The position numbers and the translations under genes were made by a program. The notes beneath the pieces are model-generated. The model worked only from the letters and a program-made list of their open reading frames with translations. It was not told where the DNA came from and did no database searches. A stretch of DNA of 64,000 nt from Pyxicephalus adspersus (Eukaryota > Chordata > Amphibia > Anura > Pyxicephalidae). Positions 51,801 to 59,492 of the stretch are shown piece after piece. The DNA is taken from the NCBI RefSeq assembly GCF_032062135.1, contig NC_092868.1, positions 42,946,970-43,010,969 on the forward strand, in the 5' to 3' direction. Numbering within the stretch: position 1 is the stretch's first letter; every line of letters begins with the position of its first letter.

Positions 51801-53921
51801 TTATGCCTAATTCTGTTAGCTGCACACCCTGCACAGGGGACCCGGACTTCATTAAGACATGTATGTGTGAAAAGTCGCTGACAACACCGAACCTATGCAC
51901 TTCATATTACATGCAGCCGCTGAGTTGCATTTCATAAAAATGCCCAAAAACATTTATATACGTAGTTTGCCCCTATGCACAGCAGGAATTCTTTCTGGAC
52001 AGCAATATTAGATATTTAGTGACCATTCAGACTTTTCTGCTTTGCTACACTCAATGTATTGTATCATTACACATCAATGTATGTTGGCTTAGGGAAGCCT
52101 ATTCATAATTATAAATTGACATTTTTGTTTCATCGCAGCATACCTCAAGGCAAAGTATGTGCCCCAATTATGTTTTGCTGTGTTTTCAATGCTACTGTAA
52201 TGTGTGTTGTGATGCCATTCACATATATGCAGCATGTGCATTGCAGTAACAGACATCAAACCATGCATTGTTATGCATAAGGAAGACATGCACATTGACA
52301 AACTCCGAGGAATGGTAAAATATATATGGCAATATTTGATATTGCAAAACAGAAGAATGACTAGACTTCTAATGGTTTCATCTGCTGGCTTATTCTTGTA
52401 GCTAAATGCTACATCGATTATCAGGAATTTATTCATATTAAATATGTGTCCAGTGTGACAAAAGGAATGAATGATCTGAATTTATATCATACACCCACTA
52501 TACTAAATCCTATTTGCCAGGGGGTTCATCTCCCGAACACCCAATATTTTTGCATAGTTACCACTGGGCCTATTTTTGAGCCTGCATTGTTTAGTGATTA
52601 TTTTGTGACTTCAGGCTGTTTATAAACAAGACAAGGCCCTGTTCTTCTTTTAGAAAGTCCTCTCTGTATCTAAGGCATACACAGATGTAACAATTGTTGT
52701 TGGAAAGGATCTTTCAAGATCCTTTCAAATGACAAACTGCTGCACGATGCATCAACAAGTGCTGTACATACAGCACTGTTCTTCTATATGGAGAGGGGAG
52801 AAGGAGAACGACAAAGCGGCACCCTGCTGCTCGCTCTCCCCCTTCACTTCCCATTAGGAACCTTCATCGTCCATCGTCCGTGAATGTGCCAGGATGGTCG
52901 TTCGGACGATGGACGACAGGCTCTGTACACACACCAGATTCTCGTCTGTATCGGTCCTGAGCCCTAAGCAGAGATAAAATAAGTAAGCAAAGATAAAATA
53001 GAAAACAAATGTTTTAAATGTCTTTTAAAAGTTGCCTTTAGGCTCAAACCTAAACAATAGTGTGTACGTATCCTTATGAGTGCTGATGTGACATGAAGGC
53101 GTGTAGGGAGGAGATTATCAGATAACAGCAAAACCAAATGTCTTCATTGTCTTATCTTAGTGCATACAGGCTATATAATTTCTTTATTGAAAAGGGTGTA
53201 AAGCCCCATACAGACATCAGATTTCTGTTGCTGGAAACAAACATTTGTGATCGTTTTCATTGACAATGAATGAGCATTGAACTCACAATCATTGGAGAAT
53301 ACAGTGGCCATTCTCAATTTGTCAGGGCGGATTGATGAACAATATTGGGGGACCTCTGTACACAAGAAGAACCATTCCGGCATGCGCAGAAGGAGCACCC
53401 AGGAGCCTCCTGGGAGGCTTTGAGTTCCACTGATTAAGAATTAGGGGGCGGCGCTGAACCCTTTTTTTGATTTTAAAAAAGGGTGTTGCACTTAAAAAAA
53501 AAAAAAAAAAATTTTTACTCTACATAAAGGAGTTGTCTACTCTTATGTAAAGTGAAATTTCTGAGTTTAGGTGCGCTTTAAGTTTTTATTACAAGCTAGC
53601 AAAAGCTAAAGGTGAATAAAGTATACAGGATCAAAATAGGAAAAGGTGCTGGAAAATCCCCAGCTCACCAGACTCCTGTAACCAAACTGTATATTTGAAG
53701 GGTGCTGACCCTTTAAGAACTAGGCACAATAATAGCACCCACCTGAACTCTTTACTACTTCCAGGTCCCGGAGAAGCAGACAAGCTGCGGGACTTTGTCC
53801 TCCCTCGGAGGGGTTTCCCGCGACTTATGTCCTCTTCGTAGTCACAGGGTGCGAATATTAACGCCTCGTCTGAGCTCACGCTCTTGTCTTTGCCGCAAAC
53901 CTTGCTCTGAGATGTCTCCAT
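15098..53921 (-). CDS. NADK: NAD kinase (cytosolic), spliced, 11 coding exons, complete
   Basis: The enzyme phosphorylates NAD+ with ATP to give NADP+, feeding the cytosolic NADPH pool. Coding exons on the minus strand are 53921-53743, 44372-44289, 28599-28470, 27006-26898, 22476-22391, 20773-20671, 19745-19594, 19041-18942, 18748-18591, 17883-17801 and 15251-15098. All junctions are AG/GT, phases agree, and the total of 1,338 nt gives 445 residues plus stop, close to the roughly 446 of human NADK. Visible landmarks: RSLSAS near 45-50, GGDGT at 183-187 (NAD kinase/diacylglycerol kinase fold signature), N284-E285, STPTGSTAY at 319-327 (glycine-rich loop), FDG at 382-384, and an acidic tail of six glutamates before the final Phe. 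No frameshift or stop interrupts it. Introns range from under 200 bp to about 15.7 kb. Family assignment is firm; the exon joins are read by eye without transcript evidence. Confidence 0.96.
15817..15842. repeat. (TA)n microsatellite
   Basis: An uninterrupted alternating TA tract of about 26 bp in the last NADK intron. Confidence 0.9.
16330..17290. repeat. Internal tandem array, about 5 units of 149-179 bp
   Basis: Units start near 16,622, 16,801, 16,956, 17,105 and 17,274 with 'aattggggttcagg'. Each carries 'aatgtgtaacagggtagat', 'gatgggcagag', 'ggtgttagccacaggtgtcc' and 'acttgcacct'. An earlier partial unit (from about 16,330) is split by the nested repeat. Unit lengths differ through deletions near 'cttagcgat'. 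Confidence 0.88.
16476..16622 (-). mobile_element. L2-type 3' tail repeat nested in the hAT array
   Basis: (TTA)n tract, then 'aggatttatatagcgccaac', 'attacgcagcgctgtacatt' and 'gaggaccctgccccgaagag'. Reading outward on the minus strand it ends in 'ggcgctatataaatcc' plus (TAA)n, typical of L2/CR1-type 3' tails. It interrupts a tandem unit right after 'cacctgta', so it inserted after the array formed. Confidence 0.8.
17801..17883 (-). CDS. NADK: NADK coding exon 10
   Basis: 83 nt, acceptor gtttccag, donor acag|gtgagt. It encodes residues 368-394: [20 protein letters not shown], then QEVCHGD. Only about 285 bp of intron separate it from the hAT-type element that ends at 17,516. Confidence 0.96.
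18591..18748 (-). CDS. NADK: NADK coding exon 9 with the glycine-rich STPTGSTAY segment
   Basis: 158 nt, acceptor cctctgcag, donor aaa|gtatgt. It encodes residues 315-367: [39 protein letters not shown] and [12 protein letters not shown]. It is the best conserved exon of the gene. Confidence 0.97.
18942..19041 (-). CDS. NADK: NADK coding exon 8
   Basis: 100 nt, acceptor acatttcag, donor gatg|gtaagt. It encodes residues 282-314: [20 protein letters not shown] through ITTVQGD. The Asn-Glu pair at 284-285 is the conserved NAD-binding pair of the family. Confidence 0.97.
19063..19206 (-). mobile_element. L2-type 3' tail repeat
   Basis: Same structure as the copy at 16,476: short (TTA)n, 'gtatttatatagtgccaac', 'gcagcgctgtacaataaata', 'gaggaccctgtccagaagag'. 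It lies in the intron upstream of exon 8, about 20 bp from the exon 8 acceptor. Confidence 0.8.
19594..19745 (-). CDS. NADK: NADK coding exon 7
   Basis: 152 nt, acceptor cttcatgcag, donor cag|gtgggt. It encodes residues 231-281: [13 protein letters not shown], then a variable charged stretch (KEHKEKKS...[13 protein letters not shown]), ending in TKYQ. The charged insert is where vertebrate NADKs differ most within the catalytic region. Confidence 0.95.
20671..20773 (-). CDS. NADK: NADK coding exon 6
   Basis: 103 nt, acceptor ctccctgcag, donor gaag|gtaaga. It encodes residues 197-230 ([20 protein letters not shown] and onward to QVIE). The GSLGFLTPF segment is highly conserved in eukaryotic NAD kinases. 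Confidence 0.97.
22391..22476 (-). CDS. NADK: NADK coding exon 5 with the GGDGT motif
   Basis: 86 nt, acceptor ttttctag, donor cag|gtaaga. It encodes residues 168-196, [15 protein letters not shown] followed by [15 protein letters not shown] (183-187) is the diagnostic NAD kinase motif; its Asp is the catalytic residue in the family. Confidence 0.97.
23390..23557 (+). mobile_element. CAGTGTTC-family MITE, copy 1
   Basis: Starts AGTGTTCTCTCCAGACTATT and shares 'tagctgggtgcaccacccag', 'gggtggttactgaa' and 'cacccagctta' with copies at 37,911, 57,299 and 59,330. About 165 bp, no coding potential. Confidence 0.65.
24598..26697 (-). mobile_element. CR1/L2-type LINE, 5'-truncated and decayed
   Basis: On the minus strand, in order: an endonuclease C-terminus remnant with LLDLVLSN and GSSDHD (about 26,600-26,450), a [18 protein letters not shown] block (about 26,080-26,010), reverse transcriptase with [13 protein letters not shown] (about 25,880), GVPQ, then FADDTKLC (about 25,620), and a C-terminal [13 protein letters not shown] block. 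The 3' end is the familiar 'gtgtcttttttcaacctaac'. Several frameshifts and stops. It occupies the intron between NADK exons 4 and 5. Confidence 0.88.
25064..25933 (-). pseudogene. LINE reverse transcriptase pseudogene fragments
   Basis: Three open pieces: 25933-25661 ([12 protein letters not shown], the first catalytic Asp region), 25694-25293 (FADDTK, the catalytic DD pair, then LGVLVNHRL) and 25264-25064 ([11 protein letters not shown]). They are separated by frame changes near 25,690 and 25,280. The motif order and the LEYAVQFW block fit the CR1/L2 clade. Not functional. Confidence 0.85.
26898..27006 (-). CDS. NADK: NADK coding exon 4
   Basis: 109 nt, acceptor cttatttag, donor gaag|gtgaga. 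It encodes [18 protein letters not shown] through KKKFCTFRE (residues 132-167) plus one base. The 3' end of a decayed LINE lies in the intron a few hundred bases downstream, but the exon itself is intact. Confidence 0.95.
27557..27685 (+). mobile_element. L2-type 3' tail repeat, sense orientation
   Basis: 'ctcctgtgtcactgtttgta', 'taatgtacagctctgcgtaa', 'tatgttggcgctatataaat' then 'ttattaataaa'. It is the reverse orientation of the copies at 16,476 and 19,063. Confidence 0.75.
28470..28599 (-). CDS. NADK: NADK coding exon 3
   Basis: 130 nt with acceptor atttccag and donor gag|gtaagt. It encodes residues 88-131, including [16 protein letters not shown] and LLQPFKELC, the start of the conserved kinase domain. 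It begins with a single G that completes M88, so any exon ending in phase 2 can join it in frame. That matters for the two alternative exons proposed in intron 2. Confidence 0.96.
30449..30599 (-). CDS. Candidate alternative exon of NADK (phase mismatch at 5' end)
   Basis: A 151 nt segment between acceptor gcttttttag and donor accag|gtataa. It is open in one frame for 49 codons, from [10 protein letters not shown] to [20 protein letters not shown], with balanced, protein-like composition. Its phase-2 end fits exon 3. Its start needs one base from the previous exon, whereas exons 1, 2 and the candidate alternative first exon all supply two, which would give a stop within three codons. It therefore needs another unrecognised exon upstream, or it acts as a frame-breaking exon, or it is chance. 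Confidence 0.33.
31692..31760. repeat. Long (TA)n microsatellite, about 34 repeats
   Basis: Roughly 69 bp of pure alternating TA in NADK intron 2. A shorter (CA)n tract lies at about 31,411-31,424. Both open frames read across it are repeat artefacts. Confidence 0.92.
32695..32762 (-). CDS. Candidate alternative first coding exon of NADK
   Basis: Inside intron 2, an ATG at 32762 opens 22 codons (start [12 protein letters not shown], end PRNNWQ) plus TG, followed by a good donor, atg|gttagt. The phase-2 end joins exon 3 exactly, giving W then HIQDPASQ. A second in-frame ATG at 32750 has a better Kozak context (caccATGa). Upstream to about 33,250 the DNA is repeat-free, moderately GC-rich and looks like a 5' UTR. 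The predicted protein would be about 380 residues and lack residues 1-88, including the serine 44/46/48 cluster. NADK genes in other vertebrates are known to use alternative N-termini; that this is one is inference. Confidence 0.45.
32763..33250 (-). promoter_or_regulatory. Possible 5' UTR/promoter zone of the alternative NADK transcript
   Basis: This stretch in intron 2 directly precedes the candidate alternative first exon. It lacks the TE signatures seen in the rest of the intron and contains a CTCCTCCTCC run and a TTTTATGTAATG sequence that could serve as a weak TATA-like element. No start site can be fixed from sequence alone. Confidence 0.25.
33845..34035 (-). mobile_element. L2-type 3' tail repeat with local (GACACA)n expansion
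   Basis: (ATT)n tract of about 30 bp, then 'ggatttatatagcgccaac', 'acagcgctgtacatta', a short expansion of 'gtgacacaga', then 'ggaccctgccccaaagagct' and 'acaatctaagag'. It is in NADK intron 2. Confidence 0.82.
37911..38073 (-). mobile_element. CAGTGTTC-family MITE, copy 2
   Basis: CAGTGTTCAGCACAG at the left, GGGTAGAACACAG at the right; inverted relative to the copy at 59,330. Contains 'gagctgggtgggaagaaatt', 'aaccacccaaaaacagcc' and 'gtggttactgaaagg'. About 50 bp separate it from a different MITE at 38,124. Confidence 0.7.
38124..38397 (+). mobile_element. CAGTG-family MITE, copy 3, with 8 bp target duplication
   Basis: Left end CAGTGTTTCCCAACC, right end GGTTGAGAAAAGCTG. Flanks ctctaacc (38116-38123) and ctgtaact (38398-38405) agree at six of eight bases, as expected for an aged hAT-type duplication. 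274 bp. Confidence 0.75.
43369..43637 (+). mobile_element. CAGTG-family MITE, copy 4, with 8 bp target duplication
   Basis: Left end CAATGTTTCACAATCC, right end GTTGAGAAAGGCTG. Flanks gtctataa and atccataa agree at six of eight bases. 269 bp, same internal order as copies 3 and 5. Confidence 0.75.
44289..44372 (-). CDS. NADK: NADK coding exon 2
   Basis: 84 nt with acceptor ttttctgcag before 44372 and donor at|gtgagt after 44289. It completes R60 and encodes [16 protein letters not shown] and onward to the split codon of M88. S64 in RTRS is at the same position as human S64. Phase 2 on both sides, so skipping this exon would keep the frame. Confidence 0.95.
45305..45440 (-). mobile_element. 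L2-type 3' tail repeat
   Basis: 'ttattattaataaacagtat', 'atatagtgtcaacatatttt', 'gcagcactgtaaatgaaata', 'aggaggagaggactg' and 'gaagagcttacaatc' in the family order. Confidence 0.78.
45838..45950 (-). mobile_element. SINE/L2-type tail, related variant
   Basis: 'attattattactattacaca', 'tttttatatagcactgacaa', 'aacaaagtccatgtt'. The 'acaaagtccat' block matches the tail of the tRNA-derived SINE at 56,050 rather than the 'gcgctgtacatt' family. Confidence 0.5.
46225..46575. mobile_element. Harbinger-like MITE with TAA target duplication, 351 bp
   Basis: Both ends begin GGCTACGTACACATGCAC (18 bp identical inverted repeats) and continue into a near-identical 'aataattgt' after a 4 bp indel. TAA occurs on both sides (46222-46224 and 46576-46578), the 3 bp target duplication typical of PIF/Harbinger. 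There is no ORF of interest. The good match between arms suggests it is younger than neighbouring MITEs. Confidence 0.85.
50340..50795. repeat. Dispersed repeat related to the TTAA MITE at 62,446
   Basis: 'cattggttgccacgataaca', 'caaatgaactcccattcacc', 'ggcctagccaata' and an end 'gagtcactctttaa'. The first blocks match 62,518-62,600. Overlapping ORFs here are by-products of the repeat. Confidence 0.5.
50991..51254 (+). mobile_element. CAGTG-family MITE, copy 5 (best preserved)
   Basis: Ends CAGTGTTTTTCAACC and GTTGAGAAACACTG are 14-15 bp inverted repeats. Flanks tcctagag and gtctagac share five of eight bases around TCTAGA, a favoured hAT target. 264 bp; a good reference copy for the family. 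Confidence 0.8.
52850..52965. repeat. Repeat with nested inverted 'gtccatcgtcc' arms
   Basis: 'catcgtccatcgtccgtgaa' on the left is mirrored by 'gttcggacgatggacgac' on the right, followed by 'ctctgtacacac' and 'agattctcgtc'. The last block also occurs at about 36,206 in intron 2, so it belongs to a dispersed family. Confidence 0.55.
53370..53581 (-). mobile_element. TTAA-ended MITE, truncated copy
   Basis: 'ggcatgcgcagaaggagcac', 'gggtgttgcacttaaaaaa', 'ggagttgtctactctt' and the right end GAGTTTAGGTGCGCTTTAA. The left part is missing. It lies about 160 bp downstream of the first NADK coding exon, in intron 1. Confidence 0.7.
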
Positions 53922-53962
53922 TGTGCAAATAGGAATGCCTCACTCAAGGAGAATGAAGTTGA
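53743..53962 (-). CDS. NADK: NADK first coding exon (5'UTR 53962-53922, CDS 53921-53743)
   Basis: A pyrimidine-rich acceptor ending in cttcacag precedes 53962, so a non-coding exon should lie further upstream. The ATG at 53921 opens residues 1-59 plus two bases of R60. The donor is ttcag|gtgggt at 53743. Residues 40-51 read [12 protein letters not shown], matching the human segment whose serines 44, 46 and 48 are reported AKT targets. Residues 54-59 (GSSKEF) lead into the next exon. The first 35 residues differ from human NADK, as expected for a poorly conserved N-terminus. The start was chosen because it gives the human-like length and places the serines at the same numbers. Confidence 0.93.
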
Positions 53963-54172
53963 CTGTGAAGAAAAAAAAAGTATACAATTAATACTAAATG
54001 ACACAACAGCATTACATAATAGTTTATTTTTGTCAAAACGCCAATTCTTGCAGGCACATCGGAGGTAAGACTGACACCTGTGAAGGTAGTTTGCACTGCT
54101 TTCTCCACCCAAGCAATCAAACAGAAAAAAATACGAGACACACCATTCTGAAAGAGGAAGTCATACAAATAC

Positions 54173-54290
54173 CTGCCTAAAGTAACAAGCTGCTAATCCT
54201 CCTTCACTGTGCAGTCGGAGAATGGAGGAAACCCCACCCGGTTTCCTAGTATAGGTTAACACTCCGGGACAAAACTAGCTGGGAAAGAGA
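54173..54290 (-). other. NADK: Candidate non-coding first exon of NADK
   Basis: The start exon has a splice acceptor, so an upstream exon is required. The nearest plausible donor is ggcag|gtattt, with the exon ending at 54173 and a 210 bp intron that has a strong pyrimidine tract. The sequence just above is richer in G/C than its surroundings and holds a CCCCACCC box. There is no clear TATA or initiator, and the upstream boundary is a guess. The true promoter could instead lie further upstream or outside the window. Confidence 0.35.
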
Positions 54291-55499
54291 CGTCTACTCA
54301 GTACACAAACAGGATGCTGTATTGCCAAAGGAGGAAGAATATCGTATCAGGTTGTCACACAGCAGGATTGCAATAAAAGCTGTAGAAATGACATGATGAA
54401 AGCCCAATTTCTTCTCCCATGTGTGTATTACAAAACCCCTCTCCTAATGATGTAAGGCTATTCACAGACATGATATAGAAGTTTCAAAAAGGATAATTTC
54501 AGCCAAAATATATACATTTAGGCATTACCCGTCCTGTTTATTGTTCTACCCAAAGATGTGATAGGGCTACATTGCTCAGAGCAAGAACAAGGCAATCCGC
54601 CCTTTAAACCAATTTGTCTTTTGTCCAACGGCTTCAGTTCACACCAACTATTACAGTATGCTGCTGTACACATAGCAGAAGCAAACCATCCAAGCAAATT
54701 GATGGAGAAACCAAGGGTAACCTTCTGTGATTTGCATCCAATCAATCCAAAATATTGCATAGTTTACCGATAGAAAACAGATATGTAAAATCACAATCAG
54801 CTGGCAGGAACAAAGATCGTAATATTGTACACGTCACTAACCAAACATAAAACAGATCATGTTTTCATTTAATCAATCATTCCAATACAATTTTTCAAGA
54901 TTTTTTTTGCAGCCAAATCTATGTAAAGGAAAGGTGAACCCTTAAAAATAAAAAGTGTACTAATTCAACTAATGCAAACTAACCTAGAAAGCCTCCACCA
55001 AGCTGCTCAGTTATCTCAGCCCCATGACAGCCATAGTATGGCCTCATTCAAGTCTATGAGGCACCGCGGCATAGCGGAGGTGAACAGAGGAGGAGGACAG
55101 AGCTGGTACTTTAAGATAAGTTACCAGCTGGGTGGGGGGATTGCATCCTAGATTAGAAAGATAGTGCCATTTTACTGATAGAGTGCTTGTCTTTTAAAAG
55201 GCTGCCCTTGTCCAGGCATCAGCATTGACCACCTAAATATACAATTGTTTGGGGTATAGAGGGTTCACCGAAAACTTACATTCCATTTACAAGTTTAAAT
55301 AAAAAAAAAAGTATCTCCTTTTTGTTTAAACCTTGCAAAATCCACAATCACAGGCTAGCTCACATGGTCTCTGGCAACATACAGTATTGTAATATGCCTA
55401 TTTTTTTCTTTACACTAGCATTGAAATAAAGAGCATCAAAAAGAATGTCCTGTGTACTTAGACAGCTACAAATGATGATGATAGAGAGAAATATAAAAT

Positions 55500-55857
55500 T
55501 TAAAGCTGTTAACATGGTAAATAAAAACAAAACTCTGCTATACTCACCTGTCCCATTGCAGGGTGCCACTATTCTCTTCTTTCTGCTCTTCCAAGTTGTA
55601 ACCTTCTGCCATCTTGATTGGCCAGGCCGGGATGACGGAACACCCGCACAGTCCCGGAAACCGCAGGGGAGGCTGGGATTGCTGTGTATTCTGCCAACCA
55701 ATGTTCAGCTGTGCACTTGCAGCTCATCGGTTTTGACATCTTCACAGAGCAATAAGGCAAGTAAGAATACTTAATGCAGAAGGTACATCACTTAATCCTT
55801 TATGCAGCCCGGCCTGATGACAATTTTTGTAAAGTGGAACTTTAGTTCACTTTAATA
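55500..55857. mobile_element. Probable TTAA-ended MITE
   Basis: Left TTTAAAGCTGTTAAC and right GGAACTTTAGTTCACTTTAA, with an internal 'tatactcacctgtcccattg' resembling the 'cttacctttaatcccgcag' block of the family. The ends are a poor match to each other, so the boundaries are tentative. Confidence 0.4.
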
Positions 55858-56049
55858 TACAAGAAATGTTTAAACAACGTGTTTTTCTTTTTAAAGAGAA
55901 AAAGAGCAAAGAATGCTTACCTTCCCCATGCTTTGTTCCTCGCTGGGAAAGATTATTACACCAACCTTTTTTTTTTTTTTCACTGGTCAAAGAGAAAGAA
56001 AAAGCTTCTTTTTTTTTTTATTAGACTTAAATGCTCTAATTATGTTTTT

Positions 56050-56224
56050 GTTATTATTACCAGTATTTATATAGAGCTTTACAAAGTCCATAGTCATATA
56101 TAGTAGTCAAAAACACAGGGAGAACATACAAACTTCTTGTAGATAGTGTACTAGCCGAGATTTGAACCTGAGACCCAGCACTGCAAAGGCCAGAGTGCTA
56201 ACCTCTGAGCCACAATGCTGCCCA
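56050..56224 (-). mobile_element. tRNA-derived SINE, internally deleted
   Basis: On the minus strand: 'gtggctcagaggttagcact' (A box), 'tctcaggttcaaatctcgg' (B box), a body with 'tttgtatgttctccctgtg', then 'gactttgtaaagctctatat' and (AAT)n. The long body segment present at 59,741 is missing here. A fused CAGTG MITE fragment follows. Confidence 0.8.
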
Positions 56225-56254
56225 ATGGGCAAGGCAATATTAAAAAAAAGTCTT

Positions 56255-56396
56255 GTTTGCCAGTGGGAAGAATGTCACACTTACAGATAGCCAAAATATC
56301 TTTGGTATCATTGGTAACAGACCTGAGAGGTACATCCTGCATATTGCTCAAGGAACCCCTAACAACCTCTGGAGGAACCCTGGTTGGGAAACAAGG
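56255..56396 (-). mobile_element. CAGTG-family MITE fragment
   Basis: 'ccagtgggaagaatgtcaca', 'tatctttggtatcattggta', 'ctcaaggaacccctaacaac' and the end CTGGTTGGGAAACA. Reverse orientation, left end lost. Confidence 0.6.
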
Positions 56397-57185
56397 CTAT
56401 ATGTAGTACAAAGCTATTGATGAATACAGAAGCTGCTCCATAAAGATTGCACAGAAGTGATAGCTGAACTGGTTAAATGTACATTAACTGTGTATTATTC
56501 TGAACCCCTAACTAAGAAGTTTTGTTTCCAAACAGCCAAACATGTACCAAAGATCCTAAAGCACACTCAATCTTAGTAAGCAGTGGCAAAAAATATACAA
56601 AAATATAAAACCCAGCACAAACTTTCTCAGTATCCAAACTACATACAAGTGAAGGGAGAAATTAATGGAATCAGGGTATAATCAAAGGCATTACATGATT
56701 GTACACAAGCTGCAGAATTATATGTACACAATTACAAGAGTTACAATCTTAAAATCGACATTTAACAAAATAGTAGTTACCATTTAACAAAATGTACACC
56801 GATAAATATGTCACATGTGCTGGGGTTATGACTGATGCTGCAGTAATAGAAAAGCTCTAATGAAAAGATTCTATTAAAAATTGATGCTCCATTTACTTTT
56901 AATGAGCCATTATTGTTCCAGACGCTACACTAAAGACTATGCCTTTCGGAGGCCCAAAGAAAGCAGTTTCTTACAGCAGCATAAAAGGAGAGACTTTGCC
57001 AGGACCCAATATCCTAATAGGATGTCGATTAATAAAATGCAAAAATTAAAAAAGTGTTTTGAAAAAAATATAAAGACTTTCAAATTAATTTGTAGACATA
57101 AACTTGTTGTAATGATTTTCAAGGGTCACAAAGTACTTGCAATATGCCATTCAGCGTCATTAGTTCCAATTTAACTAACACAGAC

Positions 57186-57465
57186 CAGTGTTCTCCCAGA
57201 AATTTTTTTAAGCTGGGTGGGAAGAAACTGCAGACGGGTAGTCAAAAAGTGGATGGGGCAACACATAAACTCAGTGCTCCCAGTTGTTTGTGCCATAGCA
57301 GTGTTCTCCCCAGCCCCTTTTAGCTAAGCGTACCAGCCGGCACTTTTCATTAACCACCCAGATGTTTTAGGGTGGTTACCGATGAGTTGGGTCATAATAC
57401 AGGGGCTGCAACCCACCTACAATTTTACCCCAGCCAGCTTAAAAAACTTTCTGGGTTCAACACTG
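57186..57465. mobile_element. Two adjacent CAGTGTTC-family MITEs
   Basis: 57186-57283 is a partial copy opening CAGTGTTCTCCCAGAAATTT. 57299-57465 is a full copy, CAGTGTTCTCCCCAGCCCC to GGGTTCAACACTG, with CATAG directly on both sides. The full copy sits just past the end of the partial one in the opposite orientation. Confidence 0.65.
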
Positions 57466-59329
57466 CATAGGAATCCGGTAACCCCTAGATGTCTGTCATA
57501 TTTCTAGCAACCCCCTATACTTAAATCCAAATTTTTTAATGCCAACCTCTGTAGTATATCCCATTTTTCCATCCTCTGTATTTTACCCGAATTGTCCAGT
57601 GCCCCTACAACTTTTCAATAACCACCCAAAAACAGCTTTTTTTTTTTGCTTTGTTTGTGATTAACTCACAGTGAGGATTTTATACAGCAACTGACACCAC
57701 ACTGCCTAATAATATGTTGAGACAAACATCTGTCCTAATTGCATTTATTAAAATAATGTACATGTTCCAACTTACATACAAATTCAACCTAAGAACAAAC
57801 CTACAGTCCCTATCTCGTATGTAACCCAGGGTCTAACTTTGTAAGCCTTCATGTAGCTGTTGAGGATCAGCAGGATCAGCTAAGGTGATTGTCACTGATA
57901 TGACAGCTCTTACTTTGGTCTGCTAACTTCACATCCAAGATGGCGGCGCCATCAAGACATCTCAGAACTTTTTAATGTCTACACAACAGATGCGGTTACA
58001 TATACAATAGCGGGCTCAAACTACATTAAATCCACATCCAAATAAAATAATAAAGGAGCAAAGCAGGTGAGGTATTGTAGATGCTGGACTTTGGTTCCTT
58101 CAGCAATCTTGTGTGTTTTGGAAGAACGGCTTTAGTGCTGAGTGTCGATTACACTGCAAAGAAAGGCTGTGACAGAGTTAGGTGTGCCATGTTCAAACAG
58201 CATTGAGCATCTCACAATAACTAAGCAATAGTCAAACTTTGATATCCGTAGATCTGCCAAAAGTAAACCTGTGGAGGTAAATAATAAAATATGGGTTTTG
58301 ACACTCCCTTCTACAAAACCATTGCAAATGGAAAAATAGGCAATATTATACTATAGAAAAATAACTTATCTGATTGGATGTAAAAAACTTCTGTTTGCCA
58401 CCACATGCCTGTGGTTATCTTTTTTTGCATATGGCATTTGAAATGGGTGAGTAATTGAGTCCTTTGCCAAGCATGGCAATGTGTTTCTGTAAACAAGACC
58501 TTTATGGCTGCATTTCAGTGGCTTTTCTCCCTTCATGTCAATCTGAGCAACTTTTTCATAAAGTCACATGGATGATATCCAAGTGGCTCCTGAACAGCTG
58601 GCAGCGTGTAAGCTACCTGCCCAAAGTTCATACAAAAGGAACAAGTTTCCAGTTGGTTTTGGTGGGTGGGTAGTCAACCTGGCTTTATTTTAGACCCTAA
58701 TAAAGTGTCAGGTGAAAAGCGGTAACCTCTCCAGTCCCAAACACCTGTGTGATCTAAATTTAAATAATTTACACATTTTGAACAAGCAGTAAAATCAATT
58801 TCAAACAAGCCCTTATATATCTCTGTATCCATGGGCATTGTGGAAAATGTCATTTATTTTACCCCATTACTTTCTGGTGTATCAGAATCTTACAAATCTT
58901 TGTAGACAGGGAAACTTTTACTTATTTGCCCGATAAAGTGATTGCATCTCAAGTGTATTCAACAGCTGATTGTCTAGTCATCAATTAGAGGATAGCAATA
59001 TGCAAAAAGTCTATAGTTGGGCACAGATGCACTTTATAGGAAGAGGGTGTATGTGATCCTCAGGTCTCCTTTATTTTATAACCAGAAATTAAAGCAATCG
59101 TTCTAAAATCTTAGCTCACAGTGTTGCATAAACTCTACTTCTGCATTCACAGGAAAACTTATTTCTACTTCCCTACTCTATAGTTTGAATCTAGTTACAT
59201 TCACATTTGCTGCACCATTATCTGGTCCTTTTGGGGATTGAGAAACTTTGGAACAAATACATAAATAATAGGGTTTAGTTCAGCTTTAATGAAGAGGGGT
59301 GGAGGAGCTGGGGAACTTAGACAAAATTC

Positions 59330-59492
59330 CAATGTTCTCCCCCGCCCTTTTTAGCTGGGCGCAACACCCGGCACTTTTGAGTAACCACCTGGCTGTTTTT
59401 GGGTGGTTACTGAACAGTTGGGTCACAATACAGGGACTGCCACCCACCTACAATTTCTTCCCACTCACGTTAAAGTTCTGGGTTGAACACTG
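59330..59492 (+). mobile_element. CAGTGTTC-family MITE, copy 4
   Basis: CAATGTTCTCCCCCGCCC at the left, GGGTTGAACACTG at the right, with 'tagctgggcgcaacacccgg' and 'gggtggttactgaacagttg' inside. 163 bp. Confidence 0.7.

Larger units (their letters stand above)
44373..53742. other. NADK: NADK intron 1 (about 9.4 kb)
   Basis: Contains L2-type tails (45,305 and 45,840), a Harbinger-like MITE (46,225), a poly(G) run near 49,664, a CAGTG MITE (50,991) and fragments of the 62,446-type repeat (50,340-50,795 and about 51,350-51,560). No exon beyond those of NADK is recognised. Confidence 0.75.

Noticed and set aside
57937..57950. AAGATGGCGGCGCC, a YY1-like motif on the plus strand, as a promoter
   Set aside because: It is an isolated CpG patch of 14 bp with no island, no supporting exon and the wrong strand for NADK.
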